Positions 22,971-34,815 of a stretch of DNA of 64,000 nt are shown one piece after another (positions within the stretch are counted from its first letter, which is position 1; every line of letters begins with the position of its first letter). The stretch is from Brachypterus glaber. Taxonomy: Eukaryota; Arthropoda; Insecta; Coleoptera; Kateretidae. The position numbers were made by a program, and so were the translations under genes. Where the stretch lies: the NCBI GenBank assembly GCA_958510825.1, contig OY294047.1, forward strand, positions 43,422,006-43,486,005, read 5' to 3'. The notes below the pieces were generated by a model that saw only the letters and a list, made by a program, of their open reading frames with translations, was not told the origin of the DNA and ran no database searches.

Positions 22971-23560
22971 ATCATATCTGACTGATATGACATAAAAATA
23001 TAACCTATTTTTTCAAGATTTATTTATACGATAGTTCAAATTTACGCAAACTGCCGTTTTCCACCAGAAGATCTACTTACAAAGCTAAACTAAACCTAGT
23101 AACTTTTTTAGTTACTAATAATGAAATAGGGTATATATACAATATTCAGGACAAATCTGGACTTTTTTTACTTTTTTTTTACTTTGGAAGACTGTATGCA
23201 TAACCAAGGCCTTGCAAGGGTGGCGCGAGAGTTATACTCATAGGTAAACGCCTTGAAAAAAGAAACACATGGTGGTACTACTCAGATTTCTCCATAGGCC
23301 ATTTTAACCAAAAGTTTACCTAAAAACACTAAAGTAAAAAAATCTAATTTTGAATATTATCAGAAACAAACAATAAATAAACAATAAATACTTATAGAGT
23401 TAAATAGAGAATGTTATAAGTTTTCAAATGATGATCACATGGCTTCCTTTTCCACTTCAGTAATTTCCCCACCCTTAAATAGGAAAAAAAATATTTTAGA
23501 AATTTAGCTGTCGTGAAAAATGACAATATATGAGTTACGGCTTTGTTGCTTGGGGGTATC
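22971..23560. other. AT-rich spacer with a family A fragment
   Basis: Around 23403-23470 the sequence resembles the inner arm of family A (AGAGAATGTTATAAG...AATGATG...CCACTTCAG). Nothing else recognised. Confidence 0.35.
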
Positions 23561-23567
23561 GATGTAG

Positions 23568-24098
23568 TGCCATCTCTTGTTTATAAAAGTAAAGAAAACT
23601 GTAGCAAAATTAGCAAAAATATATTTATTTTACCATAAAATATTGAATAATTTAATGCAATTTAAAGTTTTGGCGTTAAAATTACATATTATTAGTTTTT
23701 CTTAATATTTGACCAGTTTTTTATCAATTTAGTTCAAAAAATTAAAACTGCTCCATTCATTGTTAAATATTTAAACCTGATATCTGTCACAACAATCTGA
23801 CATAACCTTCAATTTTTGCAATATAATTTGTAAATATGTGCTAAAATGAAATAAAAATATTTTTTAAGTATGGATTTGATAAAATTATTAAATAATATTA
23901 ATTGCTTTATTTAAAAATATGTGTTTTGTTGCATTTACAATGTCGAGTCACAAAAAACATTGTTTTTAACCTTAAAAGTCCGCAGTGTAAAGACATGCAG
24001 TGTTTCATATTTGCAGTCGAGGAAAAAGTATAGTCTACAACACATATGGAATTCCGGATATTGTCTATTTCATACTAGTTATAGAATATACTATTCCC
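23568..24098 (+). mobile_element. Hairpin-tailed element (family F), copy 1, tail truncated
   Basis: An inverted relative lies at 37118-37716. Both contain ATTTGACCAGTTTTTTATCA, AATCTGACATAACCTTCAAT and CAGTGTTTCATATTTGCAGT or their complements. In this copy the right-end hairpin keeps only its outer parts (TATAGTCTACAACACATATGG and TACTAGTTATAGAATATAC) and has lost the G+C loop seen in copy 2. The 120-codon frame at 23921-24283 is built from this repeat and not a gene. Confidence 0.65.
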
Positions 24099-24299
24099 AA
24101 CTAATGAAAAATTTCCCAACTTTTTATCCTACAGAAATTTTTATGACTAAAAAAAGCTTTATCCCTAGCGGAAATGTTCCCAACTTTACCGCTCGATATT
24201 CTCAACTAAAAAATTTACTGACTAAGAGAAATGTCTTCGCCTCCTCGGACTTCCCAACTGTATCACTGAATGTTCCCAACTAGTAAATTTGATAACTAA

Positions 24300-26120
24300 A
24301 AAAAGGTCATCGCATCTAAAAAAAACTTTACCCCTGACAAAAAAATTTAATGATTAAAAAGAAGGTCCTCGCCTCTGAAAAAAAGCTTTAGCCAAGTTAA
24401 CCCCTAACGAAAAATTTCATGACTTGAAAAAAAATATATTAAAAGGTCCTCTCCTCTGGATAAAGGACGCAAAGGAATTGTACCTTTAATGCGACTTTAA
24501 TTTTATGTTTTTTATTATTTTTATTAAAAACAAGATTAATTTGTTTACAATAAACTATAAATATATATTTTTTAAATCTACTAGTATTCCTACATGTAGT
24601 ACATATTAATAATATTTACTACATAATATGTTGTTATATTAGATATATTTTTTTACAAATTTTCGAACAAGAAAAGTGTTTTATATTTATTTCTTTAACA
24701 TGTGATAGGAACTTTTTAAGGGTATGTTTTTAAAAGGGAGCCTCGGAACAGCAAGTTTTTTTTATAGGCAAGTATCTTAACTCATGAAGTACTTACCCAT
24801 GAATTTATTGTATAATATTGTATATGAAATATTTGTGAGATATTACTATTATTAGACCAATTAAATTGTTTTTTACTAAAAAAAAAAGCAAAAAAAAAAT
24901 TCACGTTTTCGCTTGTAAACTAGATAATTCGTAAAATGTAAACAATTCACTCGCTATAAATAAAAACCATAATTTCTGCATACGCATATGCGGAAATTAT
25001 GATTTTTAGCATATATGCTAATCCATATATAAAGAAATTGAAAACTACATGCATTTTAAAACACTCCCTACAGAAACCTGTAAATCTGTATGAATATTCT
25101 CGTGAATATTTAGATGGTAGTCCCTGATAGGTTAAAACGTCTTATGAAATGTATGCTTTCAATTTTGCGTGATTTTATTTGATAAATAGCTGGATTTTCT
25201 GTTGATCCTAAACAAATAACTGACTAGGAAAATTTGTCTATTATATTTTATGATACAATGGTATGTCATCGGATAATGATTAATGGAACGATTTTAAATA
25301 CAGTAAAATTTTCGATATTTTCCATTCGGGGTTGTGAGGGGGTTGTAGTAAAAATGTGTATATAACACGGAAAAAAAAAATTATAGCTAGGAGCGCTATA
25401 ACACATATACCAAGCAAATTATAATCGCTTATTATATAAATACAAGGTTTTCTCTTAAAATTATGGCAGTCAGTGTAAAAATTTATATGAAATACTTTAA
25501 TTGTTTAGTGAATAATAAAATATAACAAATAGTATGGCATTTATAGCTTAAATAGATTTAATTATTGTCCGTGCTAATAATTTTTATAATATAATAAAAT
25601 TTCTGTAAATTTATAATAGTGCCTGTAATAAATATAATCGTGTCTGTAATATATATAATCGTTTTCAATTTATTTTTAACATTATTAGTTATTATGTCCC
25701 TTATAATCTATAGCTTAAATCACTATAATTTGCCACTGTTACCAAATATCTTATAATGTATAGCGCAGAGCCCACTAATTTCTTTCCGTGAACAATACTG
25801 GTTTTGGGATTTTCTTCCTACTTAAATATCAATAAAAGTAAGAGCCAAAAAACATTTTAAACCCCTTTTTACGATCTCCCCCCAACAGATATCTGTCCAT
25901 ATGGACAGTATCTTTTGATCCAAACATCAGTTTTTATCGTTAAAAAAAAACAAATTTTAAAAAAGACGTTATAATATAGCATTGCTAGATTGTATACCTC
26001 TGATAGACCTTGGATTTATTGGTATAAAAATATAATTTTTGAAAAATATGGACTTGGACCTTTTGATCCTACATGCCTTGTATGTTAATTTAGTTACCAC
26101 TAACTTTTAGTAAGTAATCA
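24300..26120. other. AT-rich spacer, no gene
   Basis: Contains a near-perfect 34-bp hairpin at 24971-25004 (arms CATAATTTC and GCATA). I see no coding sequence and no full-length repeat. Confidence 0.4.
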
Positions 26121-26121
26121 A

Positions 26122-26537
26122 CAGTAGTCGGCGTAAACTCAGTTATGACTCATCAACGTTGAAAATAAACACAGAAACATAGGCGTACGGAATAATTTTG
26201 CTGAATTATGAGGGAAATTTTTATAAAGGTCACTAAATCGAAACATTTGACTAATTTGTTTCACACAACGATATTGACTATACATATTAACTATACATAT
26301 GTATATATATCGGTGTTTTTCAAAGAAAAAAGCGGCATTTGATTTTTATCTTTTAAGAATACGAAAGTTTTTAATTTTTATTTATCGATAACTTTCTTTC
26401 CCACCTTACTCGTTTAAATGAAATCATTAAAAAAAATCAAGTTTAAAAGAAATAAAAATGTATTTATTTAAAACCTCGCGTCAACGCTAGAGTCGACGCG
26501 GCGCCTATGCGAGTACTGGAACTTCGCCGAGTACTGG
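26122..26537 (+). mobile_element. hAT-type MITE (family E), copy 2
   Basis: Ends CAGTAGTCGGCG and CGCCGAGTACTG are inverted repeats, flanked by an exact 8-bp target duplication GTAATCAA (26114-26121 and 26538-26545). The 8-bp size and CAG start fit the hAT superfamily. No open frame. Confidence 0.9.
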
Positions 26538-26955
26538 TAATCAAATATTTACTTTAAATTGAGTTTGGGAAAGTAAAGTAGGTAATTTAATTTTTGAAAC
26601 AAGAAAATGGTTTTAGGCTAAATAATTCTCCATAAAAGCTATTTTAAATTCTTAATAACACATAGTGGCTTTAAACATTTTTTTTTAATTAATTATTTAA
26701 TTAAATAAAAAATGCCCTTCCCTTTTAATATTTAATATATTAATTCTAAACTGAAAAAAACCTCGGAAAAAAATGTTTTTGTCAAACTCGAAGATAGATT
26801 AGGACAATTGAAGTTAAAGTCAAGCATATTTAGGGTTTTTAGACTAATTTAAGTTATAATCAAAAATTTTATTTTATTTTTTAGGTATTTCTGACAGTTT
26901 AATGCTATTCCTAAGAAAATTGTTTATGTAGTACTTAACGTATTAAAATTAAATT

Positions 26956-27655
26956 ACATCGACACTTAGTGCTACCAAGAGTGCCGATGTATTGAAATCT
27001 TCGCCGAAAAGTCAAAATCTTTGACCACGTTTTTTTCACATTTCTCGACGTTTTAGACCATTCTAAGCCGAAATCAGTAAAAAAAATTTTGCGTGTCTGT
27101 CTGTCTGCCTGGGTGTAAACTCTCTAATTCCATTTCTACATGAGATATCGACTTGCGGTTTTTTGAATATTGTTTCTTATCGTATTCCGAAGAACTGATT
27201 AGATTTTGAGGGTAAACGATGGGGGGTAAGGGGGTAAAAATAGGGTAAAACTCCTATTTATAGCGTTTTTTTTTGTTTATAATTAAGGCAATTATTATTG
27301 TATTTGGTTAATTTAGCACTAATATAAAAGATAATTTTAAATTGGTCAAAAAATGTTATAAACAACGTTTTCCTAAAACGCATTGTTTTCGTGATATTGG
27401 CGTTTAAAGCAGTAAAAGGTTTTTTTAGCATATCTCACATATATATAACCCGATTTCAAAAAATTATATTTTAAATAAAAGCTCTTTTTAAGCCCTATAA
27501 AAAATGTTATATACAGTTTTTTCCTAGAATATAATGTTTTAAAGATACAGAATTTAAAATCAAACAAAACACCTAGTTTGAAATTTGCAAACTAGATGGC
27601 TCTAGTGTACAATAGTGCCGATGTTTTGACAGGGTGCTTGCAACGTTTCATCTAG
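26956..27655 (-). mobile_element. Dispersed ~700-bp element (family R), copy 1
   Basis: The inverted partner is 55784-56503, alignable end to end. One end is a small hairpin, ACATCGACACT paired with AGAGTGCCGATGT. The other carries CTAGTTTG...CAAACTAG and GTGCTTGCAACG. The family is unknown to me. Minus-strand frames such as 27373-27567 lie inside it and are not conserved as proteins. Confidence 0.72.
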
Positions 27656-27669
27656 TTTTTAATTTAAAA

Positions 27670-27700
27670 TTATTAATATTATTATTATTATTATTATTAC

Positions 27701-27768
<68 letters not shown>

Positions 27769-27774
27769 GTATAA
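27670..27774. repeat. (TTA)n microsatellite
   Basis: About 105 bp of TTA/ATT trinucleotide, interrupted once by TAC near 27699. Possibly an orphan retroposon tail, but no body is visible next to it. Confidence 0.9.
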
Positions 27775-27779
27775 GTTGT

Positions 27780-30150
27780 TATTACAGCCACAAATACGTT
27801 TAAAAGATGTGGACTATTTTATGCCCTTGCCAGATTTTAGCTTTCTAGGGGTAGACAAACATTGTGATTTTAAAATTTACATTAAAATATTTTAAAATAT
27901 AAATAAACATTTTTAATAATTTATTAACATCAAATTCAATTTGTATTTAAACAATATATATATTGAAATATATTTTAAAAGAGTAATCCCCATTAATCCT
28001 TTATTATGTGGCTTTTTAAAAGGGACCGATTTTATCATAAATGAATGGTTATTTTTTATTGAGTATTTGTACTTAAAAATATTTAATTTTAATTGTATTT
28101 GGTACATAAAAAACTAGTTGTATAAAAAGGGACCAAGTGACATTAAATATAATACTAGCATACACCCAGAGAAATGTTGTCTTGTAAAATCCATGTAAAA
28201 TCATTTTAATTAAAAAAATTGGTTTTTAAAATTTTACGAGTAAAAAGTTTACGCTTTAGTACGAATAATAATGATTTTAAAAATAATATTTATAGATCGA
28301 AACTTTTTCATTTCAAAGTAAAAGTATTTTCGTTCACTTTTTTATGATTTCTTAATAAAATAATAATATTTCCCTTTATTTTAATAGGTTTTTTTTTATA
28401 ATATAAAATAAAACAATATTATTGTTAAGATAATTCAATCAATTTAAAAAACTTTGTAAAATAACCAGCTTGATAACCAGTTTTGCAATTTAAATCAACC
28501 ACTAGTTTACGAATGAACAATTAAAAGGAAAAATTTTTAAAAATACATTTGTTTATTTATTTATTTCAATAATACAATAATATTGACAAAGACTTAAAAT
28601 TAAAAAATTTCTTTTAATTTAGTAAAAAACACTGTCGTGACATGTCGGGGCATAAATATATTGGTTTTGTTTTAAACATATAAGTTTCTTAAAATTTAAA
28701 AACTATTTTTCTCTTAGTGTATTTTTTTATATTAAAACTAAATTTTTATTTATTTAGTATTCATATTCCCAGAATAATATCTCATATAAACATTTCAATT
28801 TGAAATTTATAATTAATTATAATTTAATTAAAAGTTTTAATTGTCGATTAGGAGTTTATCAAACAAGTTTGGTTAGGTCAGGGTCTTCAATAAATTTAAT
28901 TTTAACTGGGAAACTGAAAAGTAGTTAAAATACCTCAACTTTTGAACTTCTCCCCACAACTTAAATTTTTCTGAACAATTTGAGTTAAATCACCATCATC
29001 ACTCAACCAACCGGCACTGCAAAAAATGTAGGTAAAATTAGGAATAGTTTTACAATACAAGGGAGAAAAGTTAAATTTTTTGATTAAATAGTTTTTTAAA
29101 AGCCGAGGGCGTCCGGCCCGAGGGTAATAAACATACGAAATTAAAATTTTACTTTTACGCCCGTATATTATACAATATTTTTTATTCGACTGTTACTAAA
29201 TATAATAAACTATTAAAATATATTTAATTTTAAATTGCAAAAAATATTTCCTTTTATTGTGTAATAACCTTTTTAGGTATCCATAATAAATTGCTATCCA
29301 ATCAAATCGCTAAAAAAAAATTTTAATCGTTTCTTTTGCGTGCTGTTTCATTTTCAAATAACCCTAGTGTTTTGATTAATTTGTGTTAAAATGTGTTTGT
29401 TATGAAAATATTAATACATCTGAAACCGTTCTTTAAATATTATAAATATTGAAATTTTACAATTGAAATTTTGTGTTTGTGGTTTATTTTAGTGGATGAA
29501 TCCAGATTAACCGGTTAACCATATGTTTTAAGGTTATGTTATAGAAGAAATTTTGTTGGCCCTAGGGCAAAAAAGTCCAACTTTTTACCCGCAAACCATG
29601 TACAAAAAGTGACGCTTTTAGAATCAATCGAATAAAAATAATATTACGATTAAATTGTAAAATTTATATGATTTAAACCGATTTAAACAAACTGTTTTAA
29701 TGTTTTAGGAAATTTAACTGAATTTTTAAATTTACCCTTTAAGTTTACTATGACAATGTAATATTAAAAAAATATCTTTAAACTAATTTACAATATTATA
29801 GAATGAAAAAAAATACCCGTTAACTTTTCCATGACAACGTGATATTAAAGTTTTACCTACACTGTAAAAAGTGATCGTAAATTTAAAGCCTTGTGAGGAA
29901 ATACTATTTTATATAAGCAACTTTACAAAAAACTGTAATAATGTTTAATTTTTCATGTTATTTGTAAATTTTAAGTTAAACCACAGGTTAGGTTGTAATA
30001 TTCCTTGAAATGAAAAATACAGGTCGAATTCACAGTAACATTAAAAAATACAGAACAATAGTTGTAAAAAAAGCTGTAAAAATAAGACGGTAATACAATC
30101 AAACGCTTAAAATTTATTATTCCATCAATCTATTTTCTAATCATCGTACA
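27780..30150. other. Very AT-rich spacer, no gene
   Basis: Nothing coding is recognised. Around 29101-29130 a G+C-rich phrase GCCGAGGGCGTCCGGCCCGA stands out and resembles the loops of the hairpin-tailed elements. Otherwise featureless. Confidence 0.4.
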
Positions 30151-30158
30151 GAGTGATA

Positions 30159-30203
30159 TTGGTAGACTGACAGTTTCGGGCTGCTGGCCCTCTTCAGTCC
30201 CAA
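30159..30203 (-). ncRNA. Hammerhead ribozyme motif, second family (best copy)
   Basis: Read on the minus strand: TTGGGA (stem I), core CTGAAGA, stem II GGGC-CAGCA-GCCC, core GAAA, a tiny stem III (ACU/AGU around GUC), cleavage residue C, then TACCAA (stem I return, 5 of 6 pairs). All conserved core positions (CUGANGA, GAAA, NUH) are met. This is a minimal type I hammerhead as found in animal retroelements. The flank continues with ATCTATTTTCTAATCATCG, shared with the copy at 52057-52101. Activity is inferred, not shown. Confidence 0.72.
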
Positions 30204-30449
30204 ATTTACTTTAAAAATTAAGGTATTTTTCGAGTATTCGGTATTTTTACAATCTCTATTTAAAAATACAGTTAGGCTTTTTCACTATAACAATTGCTAG
30301 CAATAAATCACCTACAACAATTGCTGGACATGTTTTAATAGTATATAACCATGTTTTAAAATTACAATATTATTTTAATATGGTGGTATGAAATTAGAAA
30401 AAACTTATAGTTTTAACCCTTAATTTTAAATTAAATTTTTTTAAATTCT

Positions 30450-30491
30450 GGTACTGATAACCTGTAATTAAATTACAGGTTATTGGTACCG
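30450..30491. repeat. Loop-free palindrome GGTAC...GTACC
   Basis: Arms ATAACCTGTAAT and ATTACAGGTTAT lie back to back within an outer TACTG/TTGGTA step. It is a small inverted repeat in a region without other features. Confidence 0.6.
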
Positions 30492-30735
30492 GAAACAATT
30501 TTTGCAGTGTGGTCCACTACTGGACATATGCTTCCAGGCCACCATGGAACCTACAGGAGGTTTGATATTTTTATAAATTATTTAATTTATTTATGATATA
30601 AAAATGTTTATCAAGAGTTTAAGAGTTATAGAGTTTGATATTTTTACTGTCTAAAATTCACTTTTCGTCAAGGTTAAAAATCATTTCTCATGGTCTTAAT
30701 TTTTTAGGATCGAATCTTCGTGAAGTAAATTTATA

Positions 30736-30780
30736 AGTGACCCTGCACAAAGAAACTGGGTTTCTTTGTGCAGGGTCACT
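30736..30780. repeat. Perfect 21-bp-arm hairpin
   Basis: AGTGACCCTGCACAAAGAAA plus C, a TGG loop, then the exact complement. It is isolated, without related copies in the window. It could be a residual MITE, or a structured RNA element if transcribed. Confidence 0.75.
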
Positions 30781-31737
30781 GACTCTCGCGAGCTCGGCAG
30801 CCCTGTCCGTACATATTTTATACACAACATTACAAATTTTATTTTTTAATAATGATTAATTAAAAGTTTCAATTAAGCAAGTTCGACTAGGTCAAGGTCT
30901 TTTATACAATGTTTAAAAGTTAATAAAACTGGAGAGAAGGTTTTAAACAGGATTTCACCACTTCCACCAAGAAAATACAATTATTGGGGATCCTCCTAAA
31001 AGTTTTTATTTTCTGTACTGCTTAATTTTTTACTATAGCCTGGACCAAAGTGGTCATTTACCGGGGGCATGCAAAAATTAGAATTTTTAAAAAATTTTTT
31101 TCAAGTAAATAGACACTTTAAACTATTGTTCACCAAGCGGAATGTCATGTCGACGCTGTTAATACTGAGTGAGTCACTTGGTCATAGTCAATGACTCTTG
31201 GAGAAGGACTTATTAAAATGTCATTTAAATAAAACTGGTTTTAAAAGTTCATGTACCTATAGTTGATTAATTTGTTTAAATATTTAATGTATACAACTCA
31301 TCGTAATTTTATATAATATACACTTGATTGTGTAATAATTGTTATTAAGATTAATTAATGTTTATACGTATATTTATATTTTTAATTAATTTTAAAACCA
31401 TTTAAATTCAATTTAAATTAATAATCATGATTAAAAAAAATCGAAACTTGAATCAAAATTTAACCTATAACTCAAACAACTTAAATTATTTTTATCGATA
31501 TCGTTAACCTACGTTGCAGGTGGGTTTACCCAATGATTAACAATTTAATAAGAATTTAACCAATAAATAAAAATGTGACAAATATATCTGACCTTAAAAA
31601 ATAAAAACATTATTTTAAAATCCATCTTTTGCACTAGTTAATGGATAAAAACTTTTTATTAACATTTTTTAAATATTTTAATAATATAAATTTATTAACT
31701 AAAATTTGAACACCCGGTATATTGCTGCGACTTTGTA
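30781..31737. other. Intergenic spacer, no gene
   Basis: No open frame, tandem array or window repeat recognised. Confidence 0.4.
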
Positions 31738-32416
31738 CAGGGTGATCAGTAACTGGCATGCCAAAATTTAATAGATGATTCTACATCCAAAAATATCAAA
31801 AAATGTTCCTATAAAGGTTGGTCCGGAAATGAGCCCTAAGGGAGCTAGGGCCCTTTAAAATTGTAATAAAAATAAGGTTTTTAGTTAATAACTCTGGTAC
31901 CCTTTAAGCTAGAGTGACAAGCTTTTGCATGTATACTAGTTAATAAGGGCAATAAGTTTATGTTGATATATTTTTTTGAAATTTTTTAGGCGTGCCTAAA
32001 CAGACAAAAATGTGAGGCTTAACATATTTTTGCTCCAAAAATTTTTATGTTAATGTATACTTAAAAAATATCATACAGCGCAAAAATTTAGGAGCTACAG
32101 TTAAAAAAAATGCAATTGAGAGGAAGAAACATTTTGTACCACCAAAAACGTTACTTTTTAAAAGGATATTACTCCTTTAATATTAAATTTAGGTGTTTTG
32201 GTGAAGAATACTTTTTTGCTCAGTTTTAACTGAAGAATCACCATGCAGCATTAAAATTGTATTGATGCTTTTTTTTGTTCGGCATTCAATGTCATGTTTG
32301 AAGGGCCGTAGCTCCCTTAGGGCTCATTTCCGGACCAACCTTTATAGAATTTTTTTCATATATTTGGATGTAGAATCACCTCTTAAATTTTGGCATGGCA
32401 GCTACTGATCACCCTG
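31738..32416. mobile_element. Tc1/mariner-type MITE (family M), full copy
   Basis: Ends are inverted repeats starting CAGGGTGATCAGTAACTG (left) and CAGGGTGATCAGTAGCTG (right, complement), each bordered by TA. A ~100-bp inner arm is shared, including GGTTGGTCCGGAAATGAGCC and its complement. It is 679 bp without a transposase. Relatives are 33812-34378 (inverted, truncated) and the end fragment 50461-50599. Confidence 0.85.
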
Positions 32417-33468
32417 TATAAGCCATGTAGAAGAGTAATTTACTACTTTTACTTTTTAAGTATCGTATCACATGCAACATAACAAAACGAGATAATAACA
32501 TCCACTTCTAAACGTCAAGAAGTAACATAATAAAGAATCTATAGATCCAGAAAGAAAAGAAACAGACGTTCCTTTGAACATCTCAATAGTATTTCATCCA
32601 TTGATTGACTAAAATAGGGTTTATAAACTTACAGACTATAAATAATATTGACTAACTAGACATACACCAAAAAAGAATTTTATTAATTTTGTGCCGATGA
32701 TTACATATTGATTTATGCAATATCAAATAAATGTTAATCACTGATATAATAAAATATTTGATGATATAATAAAAAAAAACCTTTCATCCAACAGAAACAC
32801 TTGTTTTGAGCACTATTTTAAATGTCAAAAGTGAGTTTTTTCCACTAGTGACTAAAAAATTTTTCACCCACTCTTTTACGTACAGCTTTTGATCTCACCC
32901 AAAATTAGTTACATACCCTATTAATTAAGTATTATAACTATTCTATAAATAGAAGCACGTTAACTAAACCATAAAAATTAAAGAAAACCCCAAATTATTC
33001 TTTAGTTTTTGAATAAAATTAGTTACATACCCTATTAATTAAGTATTATAACTATTCTATAAATAGAAGCACGTTAACTAAACCATAAAAATTAAAGAAA
33101 ACCCCAAATTATTCTTTAGTTTTTGAATAAAATACTGTTTTTTTGTTTTAAATTCTGTCATCACCGCGTCCATTTTGACGTTTGTAAGAAATGTAAAACT
33201 AGCAATTGTTTATTTTTAATAGGCATACTTAGGCCATGGCTACCTATTATTTTAGTATTAAGAAAACTTAATCTTAATATTTTTGACATAATTTTTCGCA
33301 AAATTATTGATTTTTATTTAAAAATAAAAGGTGTTGGATAAAATTAAATTCTCAACTCGTGTATTAAGTGATTTTATCCACTTAAAACACTAGTTAAGAA
33401 AATAACTATTTTACAATTTAAAAAAATTATTGGCTCACAAAAAAAATATATATATAATACATAATAGG
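32417..33468. other. AT-rich spacer containing a perfect tandem duplication
   Basis: No gene is supported. A 72-codon plus-strand frame (33123-33341) is Phe/Leu/Ile-rich as expected of AT-rich non-coding sequence. Confidence 0.4.
32901..33128 (+). repeat. Perfect 114-bp tandem duplication
   Basis: Units 32901-33014 and 33015-33128 appear identical by eye and start AAAATTAGTTACATACCC. The absence of divergence means a very recent duplication or an assembly artefact. Confidence 0.88.
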
Positions 33469-33683
33469 ATATTATTCAATGAGCATAATAATTGCTATTA
33501 ATCAATGAGGGTGAATTTTGGCACACGAGCCGAAAGGCGAGTGGCCTAATCACCCGAATGATTAATAGCTCATATAATCGAGTAGAATTCTATACTTTAT
33601 CCACGGTCGTTTTAAATTTTAAACGGTTTATTTTTACAGACCCGTGATTAATAGGCCTATTAATCACGGCCGTGGATAAATAT
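33469..33683. mobile_element. Hairpin element (family G), copy 1
   Basis: A ~215-bp unit repeated at 57461-57674. The arms GCTATTAATCA/TGATTAATAGC and GGGTGA/TCACCC enclose the loop ACGAGCCGAAAGGCGAGTGG. A second hairpin follows (CGTGATTAATAGGCC/TATTAATCACG, with ATCCACGG/CCGTGGAT around it). Non-coding. Confidence 0.75.
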
Positions 33684-33811
33684 ATATATATTATTTAATG
33701 ATATAAAAAATTAAAAAGTGTGAAAGATAAATTTAATTAAATAAAAAACTGTATTTTAGTTTATAAAATACTTTAACCATTGAAGTTATTAATTTATTAA
33801 TTAAAATTATA

Positions 33812-34378
33812 CAGGGTTATACAGAAATTAGTTAGAGAAATTTATCTACGTTAAAAAATATGAAAAAAAAGTTTCTATAAAGGCATCAATAAAATTTTAA
33901 TGCTGCAGGACGATTTTTCATTAAAAACTAAGCAAAAAAGTATTCTTCACCAAAAAACCTAAATTTAATATGAAAGGAGTTATATATATATAAAAGTAAC
34001 ATTTTTAGTGGCACAAAATGTTACTTTCTTTTAATTGAATTGTTTTTTAAAAACGGTTGCTCCTACAGTGTTACACTAATTACATTTTTTATGTACTTTT
34101 TACTGAATGAATCTTTATTTATTACAAACAATTCAAAAAAAAATACATAAAAAAGTTTGGGGCGAATGTGTTAAGCCTCACATATTTTGTCGTCTAGACA
34201 CGCCTCTGGATAAATTCAAAAAAATAAATTAACATAAACTTATTGCCCTTATTAATACTAGTAAACATGCAAAAGCTCGTCGCTCTAGCTTAAAGGGTAC
34301 AAGAGTTATTAATTAAAAACTTTATTTTTATTACAATTTTAAAGACCCGTAGCTCCCTTAGAATTAATTTTTGGACTG
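33812..34378. mobile_element. Tc1/mariner-type MITE (family M), truncated inverted copy
   Basis: Starts CAGGGTTATACAG after TA and follows the full copy in inverse orientation (AGTATTCTTCACC, TAAATTTAATATGAAAGGAG, GCAAAAGCTCG). Homology stops near GTAGCTCCCTTAG, so the distal end is lost. Confidence 0.7.
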
Positions 34379-34815
34379 CCAAAAGTTATTTGTTGCGTTG
34401 TCCGATCGTGATATCAGTGTGTTCCTTTATTTGAACAAAATTTTAATTTTGCACTCGCACTTGGGGATTTTTACATAAAAAATACTGCCCCTGAAACAGT
34501 TAATAAAGTACAAATTCTATTTTAGTTTCTCATATACAGCCTGTTCCAGAACTCGCGTACCGAAATTTGAGGGTATATTAAAAACCCTCTGGGAAATATG
34601 AAAAAAATTTCAAAAAAAATCCATCTTCGTTCAATTCAAAAATAAGAACGCTTTAAGTGGACCAATACTGTTGCTGATTATAAATTACCATTAAAGGTTG
34701 AATTTGTAGCTATGGAAGCAAATTTAATTATTGCAGGTACATATTCTGTAGGTTGACATGGTGATTAATGTGACATAAATATTTATTAATGTCATAAAAA
34801 AATATCAAAACTTTC

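Noticed and set aside
23921..24283. 120-codon plus-strand frame
   Set aside because: Built from family F repeat sequence and degenerate repeats after it; stops and frameshifts in the relative at 37118-37716.
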